Part shown: in pieces, positions 1-11,151 of the stretch
How the letters are laid out: every line of letters starts with the position of its first letter
Numbering within the stretch: the first letter of the stretch is position 1
Source: Erodium maritimum
Lineage: Eukaryota > Streptophyta > Magnoliopsida > Geraniales > Geraniaceae
NCBI GenBank assembly: GCA_963921825.1
Contig: OY997592.1
Coordinates: 64,438,336 to 64,502,335, forward strand
Direction: 5' to 3'
DNA length: 64,000 bases
The notes under the pieces: model-generated
The model's database searches: none
Seen by the model: the letters and a program-made list of their open reading frames with translations, nothing else
What the model was told of the DNA's origin: nothing
Program-made: the position numbers and the translations under genes

Positions 1-603
1 TTTGGCAAAGCGCGTGAGTGAGGGAGGTTACTGAGCAACTGGCGTGCGATGCTTTGTGATCTTGTTTGGTGTACGATCCTTCGTGATCTTGGGTGTTGCG
101 TGGTTGTCTGTCGTGTCTTTGGAGGAGGTCGTCAATCGTTGTGTCAGGTCTACTTTACGTGTCAGAGTGTTGAGTCGGTCGAGGAAGGTAATAGTGGGTG
201 TGTGCCAGTCGGAGTACTTGGGTTGGGGATATCGTCCCCGGTGTTGAGTTTGTTGTTGGTGTTATCGGCATTGTCTACTAATTATGTCGTAGTCAGTCAG
301 TTATCTGTGGTGGTGAGCGAACGCTCACCCCTAGCTGCTTTTCCTACCGGTACTGATCACAGGACGGACTAGGTGAGCTCTCGAAGCTTGTGGAGCTAGG
401 AGCGGAGTCCGGGTTTTATCTTTTGAGTCTAGTGACGGATACCTTGTACTTTGTCCATTTGTTGGGACGTTTTTGAGTTGTGAATATTATTTTGATTAAC
501 TAAATGGAGATTTTAAAGTGTTTATTCAAAACAGGTTTCAAATGTTTTATTGTTTTAAACGTTCACGCTCCAGGTTCGGTTTTACTGAGTTTTGGGCGTG
601 ACA
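1..603 (+). repeat. 3' part of a long LTR (copy E), cut by the window edge
   Basis: This matches the 3' parts of LTR copies A-D. It has a GTGAGC/GCTCAC hairpin at 313-328, then CCTAC and a terminal segment ending GGGCGTGACA at 603, comparable to the ends of the other copies at 18196, 21326, 53404 and 60955. No coding potential belongs to it; the small ORFs here are not supported. It interrupts the retroposon that resumes at 604. Its 5' end lies outside the window, so its target duplication cannot be checked. Assignment to the family is seen in sequence; calling it an LTR rests on copies B and C, which have 5-bp duplications. Confidence 0.6.
314..327 (+). other. Hairpin TGAGC-GAAC-GCTCA in LTR copy E
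   Basis: Inverted repeat, extended by one G/C pair on the outside. It corresponds to the first of the two hairpins in copy D (60608-60622). The following position, where the other copies carry CCTACTGAGCG, reads CCTACCGG here and has decayed. Confidence 0.5.
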
Positions 604-921
604 TGGGAGGTCTCGGGAAGCCTGCAACTACAGCTCTCTACTTCTGGTCGTCTTTACATTATTATGTTTGTCGTTGGAACAATTTGATTTCTGTTTTGTT
701 TTGAATAATTTTCTTTTATGTCTCGCTGTTTTGAGACGTCGGTAAGTGGATGTCCTAAGGTATTGTCTACGATATCAAGTAGGCTATTTTTATGGGTCCA
801 TGAGAGATGGGCTTGCTACAGTCGACCCGGACATATATCTGGAACCCATGGCGGTTACGCTCTACCATGTATGGTTTCTTTTTTGCATTAGTGCACTTCC
901 CCGGTTACCCGTTAAAAAAAA
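604..921 (+). mobile_element. Retroposon family R1, copy 1 (3' part)
   Basis: This stretch is clearly homologous over its whole length to the reverse complement of 48647-48960: it shares TGGGAGGT, the GGTCCATGAG block, GGACATATATCTGGAACCC and the terminus CCGGTTACCCGTT followed by an A-run (914-921). The A-run identifies the 3' end and + orientation. The 5' part is displaced upstream of the window by LTR copy E. No open frame survives. The family is described here from three copies in this window; its class (LINE-derived or other non-LTR retroposon) is inferred from the poly-A tail and the target duplication of copy 2. Confidence 0.6.
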
Positions 922-2429
922 CTATATTTTTACATTTCTCGAGTTTGGGGCCATGTTAAATGAGTACATATTAAAGAATCAAGATTGAGAATTAGATTGA
1001 AATAAAAAATCGGGTAAGAACGGAAATATAAAACACATTCAAAATCTAAACAACAGTCTTTTCCATCTGTAAAATAAATACATTCGAGACAGTCTCTCCT
1101 CTTATCTCTCGCTTACATATTTAAAGTTCTTAGGTATTAAATCATAGTTATCTTTCGATTAACCTTATCTCTCAGAACCTCAAAAAATGACATAGTTTTC
1201 TGTTTCATTGCACAAACAAAAGATGCGATTTCCTCTTTTGCAGGAGATACCTTAAAAGATAATCTTAGTCGTTTGACGAACATATAAAAAAACCAAACAC
1301 CATAACAAATTAATTAGTTAAATGAGAAAAACTTTGCGAAATAAGTACAAGATCATTAATCTAAAGTTTAGGTTATAATTAAAACAACTAAATACAAATA
1401 CATCTTTAATTGGGGTCGTGGTTTGGACCGGAGCTGGGACTTGCAGCCCGAGTAGGTACCGGAGTGGGAAATTGCTTCTGGGGCTGGGTCGGGCCGGATC
1501 AATGCTCAGATGGTGCATCATTTATAGCGACGGGGTCTCCAAGCACCCTCACCTCGTGGAATGAGTCTGAAGAGGTCCAGAGGGGGGTCGGTTGGCTGTA
1601 CCGCCCCTCTGGACGTAAGGTGGCAGCGGTTCCACCAAAAGACGACATGGTGCTTCCCTACCAGCTCGGAGGTTAGCAGTCCCGCGTTTAGGAACCCTAC
1701 CACTATCAGTAAAGGGAGGACGACGCACGCTGACACCCCGGGGGTGTACCCAGTCCACCACAACAAATCTTTAACAATGGTCTGCTCGACTCTTGCCCCT
1801 CTCGTTTGGATTCGCTGTTTCCGTATTATTCCCCTCCAGATAACAACGAAATACCTAAAGCGCTTTTACTTTTGTGTTTCATGTCATTTCAATTTCATAG
1901 TTTCAGTGTTTGATTGTCTTATAAACACCTTTAGTTTATAATACTACCTCGTTTTGATCAAAAGAAAATAGAAAGTGGAAATCACATAAATGTAAGATCA
2001 AAGATGAAACTGAAGAGCTCAATTGAAAGATTAAACAGAGTAATAAGATCATCAAGAGTTGACAAATAGAGTGCAACATGCACAAAGCTAAATCACTTTT
2101 GACTTTTACCACATTTGATGGTGCATTAAGCACCGTCCAACACAACAAAAATGTTCTTAAACTATTTATGTCCTCCTTTTAATTAACTTGAGATTGGGTT
2201 AAACTAAGATGTGATAATTAGATTGTGACAGAGTGAACTCACTGAAGACTAAATACAACAAGTTTAGAACCTTCTAGTTTTTGTCTTTTGAAAGCGAGAA
2301 GACAACAAAAAGGGATATTCTTCTAGCTTATATATCATTCTCGTCAAATTTATAGCCGAACTATTAAATATCATAGTTTGATTCTGCTAACCAACTTTCC
2401 ACCAGTCTACAACAAGTCAAAATGTTTTA
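922..2429. other. Non-coding stretch with a GC-rich island
   Basis: AT-rich sequence with no gene that I recognise. A GC-rich block at about 1410-1765 is open in several frames on both strands. The minus frame 1766-1518 contains a hydrophobic run (CVVLPLLIVVGFLNAGLL), but it has no recognisable domain, no convincing splice sites and no homologue elsewhere in the window. It may be a gene or transposon relic. Confidence 0.3.
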
Positions 2430-2714
2430 GGGCATCCACAGTAAGAAGGCTGAGAGCCGACTGAGAGCAAAAAATAAGAAAGAAGTTAATTAAATAATGT
2501 TGGTTGAGAGTGTTGACTGGTAGGTCACCGTCTCTCTTTACCGTCGGTTGGAAACAAAATGTTAACAAAAAAGGTTACCATAAGTCAAAAAAATTACTTA
2601 CCATTGTAGGGTATACTGGATGGGAGAGCTGACTATAAGCCAACAAAAAATAATTTTTTATTCTCCCCGCCAGTCCCTCTCCGCCAGCAACCGGCTGTTG
2701 GACTGTGGATGCCC
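2430..2714. mobile_element. Tourist-like MITE (PIF/Harbinger type)
   Basis: The element begins GGGCATCCACAGT and ends with the inverse, ACTGTGGATGCCC, and is flanked on both sides by TTA (2427-2429 and 2715-2717). A 3-bp TTA/TAA duplication with terminal inverted repeats of this kind is the established signature of PIF/Harbinger MITEs. It is 285 bp, AT-rich inside and has no coding capacity. It must have been moved by a transposase encoded elsewhere. Confidence 0.85.
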
Positions 2715-2717
2715 TTA

Positions 2718-3110
2718 GAAGCCTTAACATCATCTACAGTAATGTCAATTGTGCGTTTGAAATCGTTCATTTTTACTTTTGAAAATTCAATTCTTATTGT
2801 ATTTTCATCCAAATCATTTATCTATCTCGACTTACCTTATAAGTATCATTTATTATAAATTATAGTTCGAAGTAAATTTGTCGCATATATATTTGATTGA
2901 ATTTTTTGATCAGCACAGCATATGTATATTAAATAAAACCTCTCACGAGGGGAAAGAAGAATACAAGAAGTCCGACTACATATCACTAAAAACCCAAAAA
3001 GTACGCAACCTTATTTTAGGGTACAACCGAAACCAAAGAACCCACCAAGAGATTATAATGAAGAAGAAGAAACAACCCACCAAGAAATACAACACATGCA
3101 AAACCAATTG
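2718..3110. other. AT-rich intergenic sequence
   Basis: I see no gene, RNA or defined repeat here; only short chance frames. Confidence 0.5.
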
Positions 3111-5150
3111 AACCAAAACTACCCCCCCCCCCCCCCCCCTCTAAGTGCTCTCAGTCCCTTCTCGCTGGCCATGGACCTTTGTGTCCACACCATCTATGTG
3201 CCGCCACCGTTGACGGTTAGTGGGCCTTCGGCCTCGTGGGTTGCCGGTGGGGGTGAGCCTTGCCCGTCCTCCGGCCCTTATGAATCTATCTCCCTCACCG
3301 TCGTTCTCTCCTTCGCTCTTCGACCCAGCCTCTCCTCCTCACCCATGCCAGCACCGACCATTTTTCCATCATGGGAGTTATCTCAACACCAGGATCGATC
3401 CCAAATTCACCGTCTCCCCCTACCGCCCCCAAAACCACCGTCACCCGACCCTCTGTGCATCTTCCTACTCACCTCAAGCCCCAACGAAACGTTTCTCGAC
3501 CTAGCTGGCTCATGATTCGTCGGACCAAATCCCCTCCTAAAGAAGGGCTAGTCATCACCGATTGATTGAGCCCAGATCTGACCGGGCTCCTTGCTGCATC
3601 ACTAACTCACTAGTAAGACTCAACTCCGACAGGCATGGATTTGCGAAGCCTTCCTTTGATCGGCATTGGCAACCTCATCCTTGACGATGAAGCCCTGTGA
3701 CTCTCGATTGGGTCCTCTTGTGGATCCTCAGGCCGGGAAATCGCCGACGCTCTCTTCCTCTTCTTTGATAACGTATATGGCTTGAGTGGGCGGGGTTTCC
3801 TCTGGCCTGATCTTGCTGCCCTTGCCCCACCCTTGTCATCACAAATTCAGCCCTTCCCCTCGCCCCCCTTAACCGCCCATCCCCATCTCGGAACAACCTT
3901 TCCTTTGTCGGAGCAAGTTAGAAATAGGAAGACAGATTTCCCAGCCACACCGTTGTAGAGCCCCCTTCCTCCGCACTTGGGCTTCGTAGCCGAAAAAACT
4001 CGACGGCCAGAGTCACAAGTGTTTGGTAGAGCCCTCCTTCATCGGGGCTTCTTCGTCCGCCGAAACATGGTAAAGGGTTTCCGCTACCATTTTTTCTGAC
4101 AGTCGGGAACCAGACCCTCCTCCTCGTGTCTCTGTTTCAATCTTACCGGCATGGGTTAGTAACACCTAATTTTTTATCAACAATGGGTCAATTCCGGAAT
4201 CGTGTGATTAGGATTGGGTGGTGAAATTGTTGCCAATGCAGTCTTCGCCAAGGAGGGAAGATTCTCAGTTGGCCCAATCTTTATCGACATTATGTTTGGA
4301 AAACAAGGTCGATGATGGTTGGGTACTTCCCTTGTTGTCAAAGGCATATGTCTATCGATATCCCAATCCCCATCTCAAAAAGGCGAACCTAGGGTTCGTA
4401 TGGCCAGAGGCTGGACCGCCCATCACCGACTCCTCATGAATAGCTTTCTTGTTCCCCAAATGCTCGGGGACCAGACAAATGAGACTCCGGCCCGACGCTA
4501 CATGCTCCTTAGCATCAGCAGGGACCCTGACCCTTGGAAGTATGAGCCCATAGGGGGTGGAATCCCATTCAGCCCAACGACAACCGAGCACGCTCAACCT
4601 CTTTTTCGGTTTTACCCGAAGTGCTCTCAAACTTCTTATCCACGTTTTCTACGATGCCTTGGCTTTCATTTGTACCCAATCGAAACTTCTTGCACCGCCA
4701 AGTATTGAGGATCCCGGCTCCTTGCACAATCGACATAAACCCGGACCCTGATCCTGGTCCCCGAAAGTCAAGGCGCAGTGGGGGAAGGAAACCCATTGGG
4801 CCCAGAACCAGACGAGTCTCCCCGACCTCTTTTCAGGATGGTAATTCTTTTTCGAGGGACAACTAAAATGGGAGGACTCTTTTCACAACCTTGCAAGTCA
4901 AGACAACCACATACCGCGGTTTCTAATTTCTTGGACTTGCGTAATCCAGCGTATATTTTGTGTTCTGTTGTTTCTACTCTGTCTTGTGGAGTACTTATTT
5001 TTCCTAGCCATGACCGCTGGAGTATCTACTTATTCCTTAAGCATGGATTCTCGGTTTTATCCCTGGTTTGTTTCGGGTGTACCCTTGATGATGGGTATTG
5101 TAATGTACTACTTGGATTAATGAATACCTACTCTTTAACAAAAAAAAATA
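3111..5150 (+). mobile_element. GC-rich retroposon-like block ending in poly-A
   Basis: The block starts near an uninterrupted run of about 19 C at 3121-3139. It continues with pyrimidine-rich, proline-coding-like sequence and ends with ATGAATACCTACTCTTTAAC plus an A-run at about 5141-5149. That 3' end resembles the ends of the retroposons at 15240 and 39304. Open frames are short and discontinuous, so any coding function is lost. I found no convincing target duplication; TACCCC occurs near both ends but the C-run makes this uninformative. It may be the 5' leader and tail of a LINE-mobilised element. Confidence 0.35.
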
Positions 5151-5449
5151 CCCCGCTTCAAGCAAGAAGCCAGGAGACATAAAAACATGGTATAATACCC
5201 ATATTTAACAACCATGAAGCGCAAAATGAGAAATAAAAGATCTAAAAAATTCATATTTATCCAAATTGAAGCACTAAATGAGGGGACTTCCAGCAACAAA
5301 GCCATTAAACAGATAACAACTTAACCCTATACTTGTGGGAGTTGAACAACTCCCTGAACCCAAAATAGGAACATGCCCGACGAAAACTCACCAGAACTCC
5401 CTTTAACCCACTCACTCATTTGATTGGCTTCTAAGAAGGAAAAAAAGGC

Positions 5450-8255
5450 ATTAATCCTCGCCGGCGGCCAATACCTTCACCCTCTTCTTGAGTAGTCAAC
5501 CAGTTCTAGTGGACTTTCCTATTCATTACCCACCGAGTTATTGTCGATCATTATCTAGGCTTACTCTGTCCATGGTCGGCGTTAGAAGTGAGAACTGCAA
5601 TATTCTAGATGGGCCCAGATAAATCACCAGGACCAGATGGCCTGAACTCAAGATTTTACAAGCATTACTGGCCGATGGTGTCTGAGGAAGTGATCCGCTT
5701 TATCCAAACCATCCTGGAAACTAGGGGGTTCGACCAGTCCTTGAACGATACCTCCATTATCATCATTCCCAAGAAACCGGACCTTGATGTTGTTACTGAT
5801 CTACGTCTGATTTCTCTCTACAATGTCATCTTTCGCATTTTATCTAAAGTATTGGCGAACCGTCTGCACCCATTCCTACATAACATCATATATGAAACCT
5901 AAGAGGCTTTTATTCTGGGACGTTGTATTCAAGATAATGTACTCATTGCTTTTGAGGTTATTCACTTCCTTCGTAGAAAACAGCAAGGTGACATGGGTTT
6001 TTTGACGCTAAAACTGGACATGAGTAAAGCTTAAGACCATATAGAATGGGATTATCTACTATGTATCATGGCCCGCCCAGGATTCTCGGTTGAGTGGATA
6101 GAGTTGGTAGCTTGTTGTATGAAGACAGTTTAGTATACGGTATCGTTGGGAGGTAGGGAAACTCCCAAATTTACACTATCTCGCAGTCTGCGACAGGGTG
6201 ATCCTATATTCCCGTATTTTTTCGTCCTCTACATGGAGGGCCTTTCATTTTTACTACAACATGCACAAGACGATGGGCGTATTCGATGTGTTCGGGTAGC
6301 CAGCGGTACCTCGAAGATATTACATATGTTCTTCGCGGATGACTGTTATATATTATGTAGGGTTATAGTAGAGGAGGTTGGTCATGTCAGGGATATCCTT
6401 GGCGCGTTTGGAAAACTATCGGGTCAGGTACTGAATTTCCAGAAATCATACATCTTTTTCAGCACGAACACGACCCCTTTTGTACGTCAGAAATGTTGTC
6501 AGATCTTTTCTATTGTCGAGACATCAGCCACATCTATGTATCTTAGGGTCTCAAATATGATTGGTCGTAACAGGAATGCAGCTATGTCTTACCTAGGGGA
6601 TCGCATAATCAAACGCATTTGATCTTGGGATGGTAAGCTCATATCTCATGCAGGTAGAGAGGTCATGATCCGATCAGTACTCACATCTCTTCCAGTCTAT
6701 GTGATGACTGTATTCCGGGTATCTCACCGAATTGTATCTCGGGTTCATGTGTCTTTGGCACAGTTCTACTGGGGGGGGGGGGACAGTCAGCCCGATCGAT
6801 TATCCGACATGATTGGGATAAATTGTGCATGCCAAAGGAGGCAGTGGTATGGCATTCCGACATTTGAAGGATGTTAATACATCGCTTCTCGGAAAACAGG
6901 CGTGGAGTCTAATTCATCGGCCCGAGTCTCTTATGGATCGAGTTCTGAAGGCTCGTTATTTTCCTTCTACTGATTTCCTATAGGCGCAGATAGGAGCTAA
7001 TTCAAGCTTCACTTGGGCAAGTATAATGTCCACCAAAAATCTCCTGAAGAGCGGTTTGAGAATAGCCATTGGAGATGGTCGGGACACCTCGATCAAAGGA
7101 ACACCATGAATTCTGGGGCCCAATCCGGAAATTATATCCACCTGGCCATCTCTAGATGGTGCCTCGGTTGCGGGTATGATGGTTCCTGGATCTCGTTGTT
7201 GGGATGTGCCTTTACTTTCTAGCTTATTTGATGAAAATGAGAAGGATCAGATCCTCCAGGCCCCTTCTTTACCATGAGAAACAAAGACACTTGGTATTGG
7301 GCGTTTGAGAGGTCGGGTCTTTACTCCACAAAGGCAAGTTACTCGATATTGGTCGAGGAGCGGCATAATGCCCGTCAGAACACTGCTCTGGTGGCTTGGT
7401 CGTCTCTGTGAGACATTCTAGTACCACCGTGTCTCAGGGTTTTCCTATGGAGGTGCCTTACGGATACACTACAGGTTGCAACCAACTTGAATCGACGTTA
7501 TGTCCCGATTCCACCAACATGCAATATATATGGGCGAGCCCTGGAATCTATTGATCATTTATTCCTGGGATGTGGTTTTGTGAAGACATGTCGGACGCAG
7601 TTCGGAGGAATGCCCCCTATTACCCTACCATGGGATTCGTGAAATGGTGGGAGGTCATCGAGACTAAGGGACTGCGGAGTGGAGTTGCATATATCCTTTG
7701 CGTTCTCTGGGAAGTTTGGAAGGCCCGAAACGCCCTGAAATGGGGGGGTATGGTCCCAACAGACTAGAGGTGATTTCGGCAGCCTACACCCATATCACGA
7801 CTTGACGTGAAGTTAGAGCCAACATAGAAACAACTTGGACGCCTCCTCCCTCTTGTCCATCCTAGTGGACTCGGCCATCTCGAGGTACTATAGCAATAAA
7901 TGTAGATGGAATAGTCTTTCAGGATTCTAATCAATCAGCTTAGGGAATCATAGTCCGGAATGTGGAGGGGGTGGTTTGTCTGGAAGCAAATGGAATTCTA
8001 CCAGGATGTTGGTCTCCAATTATGATTGAAGCTTGTGCAATCGCCACAACCCTCTGTAATACGGCTGCCCTGGGTGTAAGCCCATTTAACCTCAGCTCGG
8101 ATGCTCAGGTTCTTATCAACATGATCATGAAAGGAGAGCCTCCGGCGTCCCCTGTAAGGACAATTATACGGGACATCCGTCATATGCTTTCTCAAAGCGA
8201 AGGGATTATCTTTCAATTTATAAAAAGAACTGCGAACAACGTATCCAATAACTAG
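5450..8255 (+). pseudogene. Decayed LINE with reverse transcriptase and RNase H
   Basis: Fragments read in order as a plant L1-type pol. The finger motif MGPDKSPGPDGLNSRF is at 5609, the palm region with SRSLRQGDPIFPYFFVLYMEGL at about 6180 is split by mutations, and the catalytic FADD occurs in MFFADDCYIL at about 6328. Thumb and zinc-binding remnants follow to 7770. An RNase H tail (INVDG at about 7900, SDAQVLINMI, FIKRTANNVSNN) ends at 8255. There are many frameshifts and stops, including one just before MGPDK, and no endonuclease or ORF1 is visible. A run of about 11 G at 6772-6782 may be one frameshift site. It is dead; expression of a product is not expected. Confidence 0.85.
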
Positions 8256-8299
8256 TAAGAGAAGTGCGTTCCATACTTGTTCTTCAGTGGTCACGACCT

Positions 8300-9720
8300 C
8301 TCCCTAATACACCATAACTTATTGTTATTTCTGATATCTAATAGAATCATACTTTTCAGTCAATAAAATATTACACACCCAATACCGATCAACGAACATT
8401 CACGGACAAGAAACACACTTGTTTCCTGTTGCCTGGTTGTTTGCACATACACTACACAGCAAGTTTAATTTATATTTCTATTATTGTATTGCCACTTTCC
8501 GTAAGGATTATACAACAACCCTAGCTCCTACCAAGTGATATATATTAGTGACAAGTGAGGTTTAAACTACCACTATATGAACCGAAGAGTTTAAACCTCT
8601 CCCATGAATAACCATTATTTCCTCTTACATCTTGTCGGAATTTTACTGCTACTTAATCAATAGTCCAAATTAACTAAGTCATTTCGAATTTAGCAGTCAC
8701 CATTAAAATAATGTCTCTATCTGCTAGTTATTTACTCGCCAATTGGTCGTCATTACCCGTGTTTCAGTGGTGATCATATGGTCACAGCAATAATGAAAAC
8801 ATTTTTGGCTAATTAAGATGAAAAATATTAAGTTTGGTTAGATTTGGTGTAGCTGTAGGCGTGGTATGCAAGTTTGGTTAGCTAGCAGAAATTTAGTATA
8901 TAGTTGTGCAGGCTTCACTTTATATTATAATAATATGCAAAATAAAAGTAGCACCTCGTCTGTTTCTCATAACATAACTTATTCATTTATCTAAACAAAA
9001 CTGTTCAGAGCTCCAACTAATCACAAAGAAAACCTTTTGCAGCAAATATACATATAAGTTAAAACAGTTAGTTTCAGTTAAAATATTGTTAGTTTACATC
9101 TATGTGTTTTATATACATGTAATGTTATCAAGTGGAAACCCTAAAAATTAATAGTTAAGGAGCCATCAAAATTTATTAATTAAAAAAGTTATTAATTTAT
9201 ATTATTAATTAAACATCATATCACAGAGTCGAGACCAGACAAAAATATTACTTTAGAGAGTTTATTAATTTATCGAGTTTCTACTATAACATATTTGAGA
9301 GAAATAAATTATAAATATAAAAAAAATAACAAAAATGTTGATTATATCCACGGACAGATAAAAAATCATTCATTGGGAGATTCAGAACGGCTAGACTATA
9401 AGCAATTAAAATAAGCACTAATCCAAATATGATATAAGATTAGACCACCTTGGTATGAACATGCTTTGTAATAATAAGGTAGCATTTATGGAAGAAAGGT
9501 TGTTTTGTCTTGTAACAAATTGAATATGTTTATGTAGAGCAGTCCAACACCAATTTATTAAAGAGGCTTGTCATTTGTGGGCGGCGCACCAAACATATAT
9601 GTTCTGAATCAACTTGATTCTTACATATATAATACACGTAAAAATATATAACTCAGTAATATTAATGAATTAATGTAAGAGTATTAGTGGATAATGAAAA
9701 TAGGGTCGGGGTGGGGGTGG
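8300..9720. other. AT-rich intergenic region upstream of the NAC gene
   Basis: No coding frames of note, no tRNA-like fold and no clear mobile element are visible. It probably includes distal promoter sequence of the NAC gene. Confidence 0.5.
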
Positions 9721-9854
9721 CGTGAAAAATAGGTGTCACGCCGTCCAAATGAAGGCTTCGATCCATCTCTGCCTCCCCACGCGCACTTCAATTATCACCT
9801 TCTCTTCTCTCATAATCCTTCTATTCTTTTACTTATTTACTACACTCTCATTCT

Positions 9855-9931
9855 CTTATATATATATATATATATATGCTTTGCACCTCTTTCTTGCTCC
9901 ACAATACTCTCACAAACATTATCTATCACCT

Positions 9932-9992
<61 letters not shown>
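9855..9992. repeat. TA and CT/TA microsatellites
   Basis: A (TA)n tract lies at about 9860-9878, and a compound (CT)n-(AT)n tract at about 9931-9992. They sit about 1.2 kb upstream of the NAC start codon and make several spurious YIYIYI and SLSLSL frames. Length polymorphism between individuals is likely. A CT-rich tract in this position may be part of a 5' leader. Confidence 0.9.
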
Positions 9993-11151
9993 TGAGTTTA
10001 TTATTACAAGGATCAAACCCTCTCCACAGCTCCTTCCATCTACTTGTTTCTCTCCATTGAGCTCGATCAACAACTCTGCAAAATCGGGTTTTCTTGTGAG
10101 TATTCTTGTATGTTGTTTTCTACATTTAATCATATATGCTTATGTTGGAAAATCAATTCAACTAAAAAGTTGAACCGATTTATATTATGTAACTTTATGA
10201 GAGTTGAACTCCCCAATCTCAGGTAGGAAGTTTTCATTCTTTTCTTCATCACCATCTTTATTTGTTTTTTTATTATTATTATTATCAAAAACAACCTCAT
10301 TAAGACTATCTTGGCATAATTTCATAAACGAGAGAAATAATATTGACCATCTTGGATAGGGAAGCTAATTCCAATATGCAGGGTTCTAGGTATCTGCTTA
10401 TCATTTCTTCCTGTCGGTTTAAGTCATGCATAAGCATTTCCCTTCTTAAAATTAACCAACAGTTCACATTTGTTCTTACATGTAATTATGTACGTATAAA
10501 CTAAGTTAATCATGCGACGAACCTAGCTAATAATCTTACAGGAACAAATCTTAGACCCCATGAATCAAATTCAGGGTTGAGTTGGTGTATTGTAATGTGT
10601 ATTAATATTGTATAGGTAAAGAGTGATGTGAATAGTAACTATGTATTGGTGAGTAATTAATTGTGAAGATGCATATTCATAGAATATATATATAGATGTA
10701 GAAATTGGTGATGGTGGAGATGTGAACATAGCTTCCACTAGAAGCAGCTTAAAAAGGGAGTGTGCATTGCATTGCACTCAAAGCTATCAACAAATATGGA
10801 AACAAACATTCTTCATTCCATTTTCCAAAAGTCAACCTTTTCGGCCAACTTTTGTGCTCTATATACTTTGCATTGCATCCCTTAATTATTTCTCTTAATT
10901 ACTCACTGATTTAGAGCTCTGCTCTTTCATTTCAGCCAAGAGTCACATCGATCTCTTTAGGCTTAAGCTATGAGAAATATATATATACTTGAAGGATGTG
11001 TTTGGTTCACTTCAATTGTTGAGAATTCAGACACAATCAATAATAGTTTACTTATTATTCCCTCTCTTGTATATACATATGCTTATACTAGTAACTTGTG
11101 TTTGTTTCTCAGGAAAATATAGGCTGGTTGATAGTGAACCAAGAGATCGAG

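Noticed and set aside
1518..1766. Minus-strand frame with a membrane-like run
   Set aside because: There is no family, no start or splice context, and overlapping frames on the other strand are equally open, so it stays a note within the intergenic entry.
9722..10173. Frames rich in YIYIYI and SLSLSL
   Set aside because: These are translations of TA and CT microsatellites.
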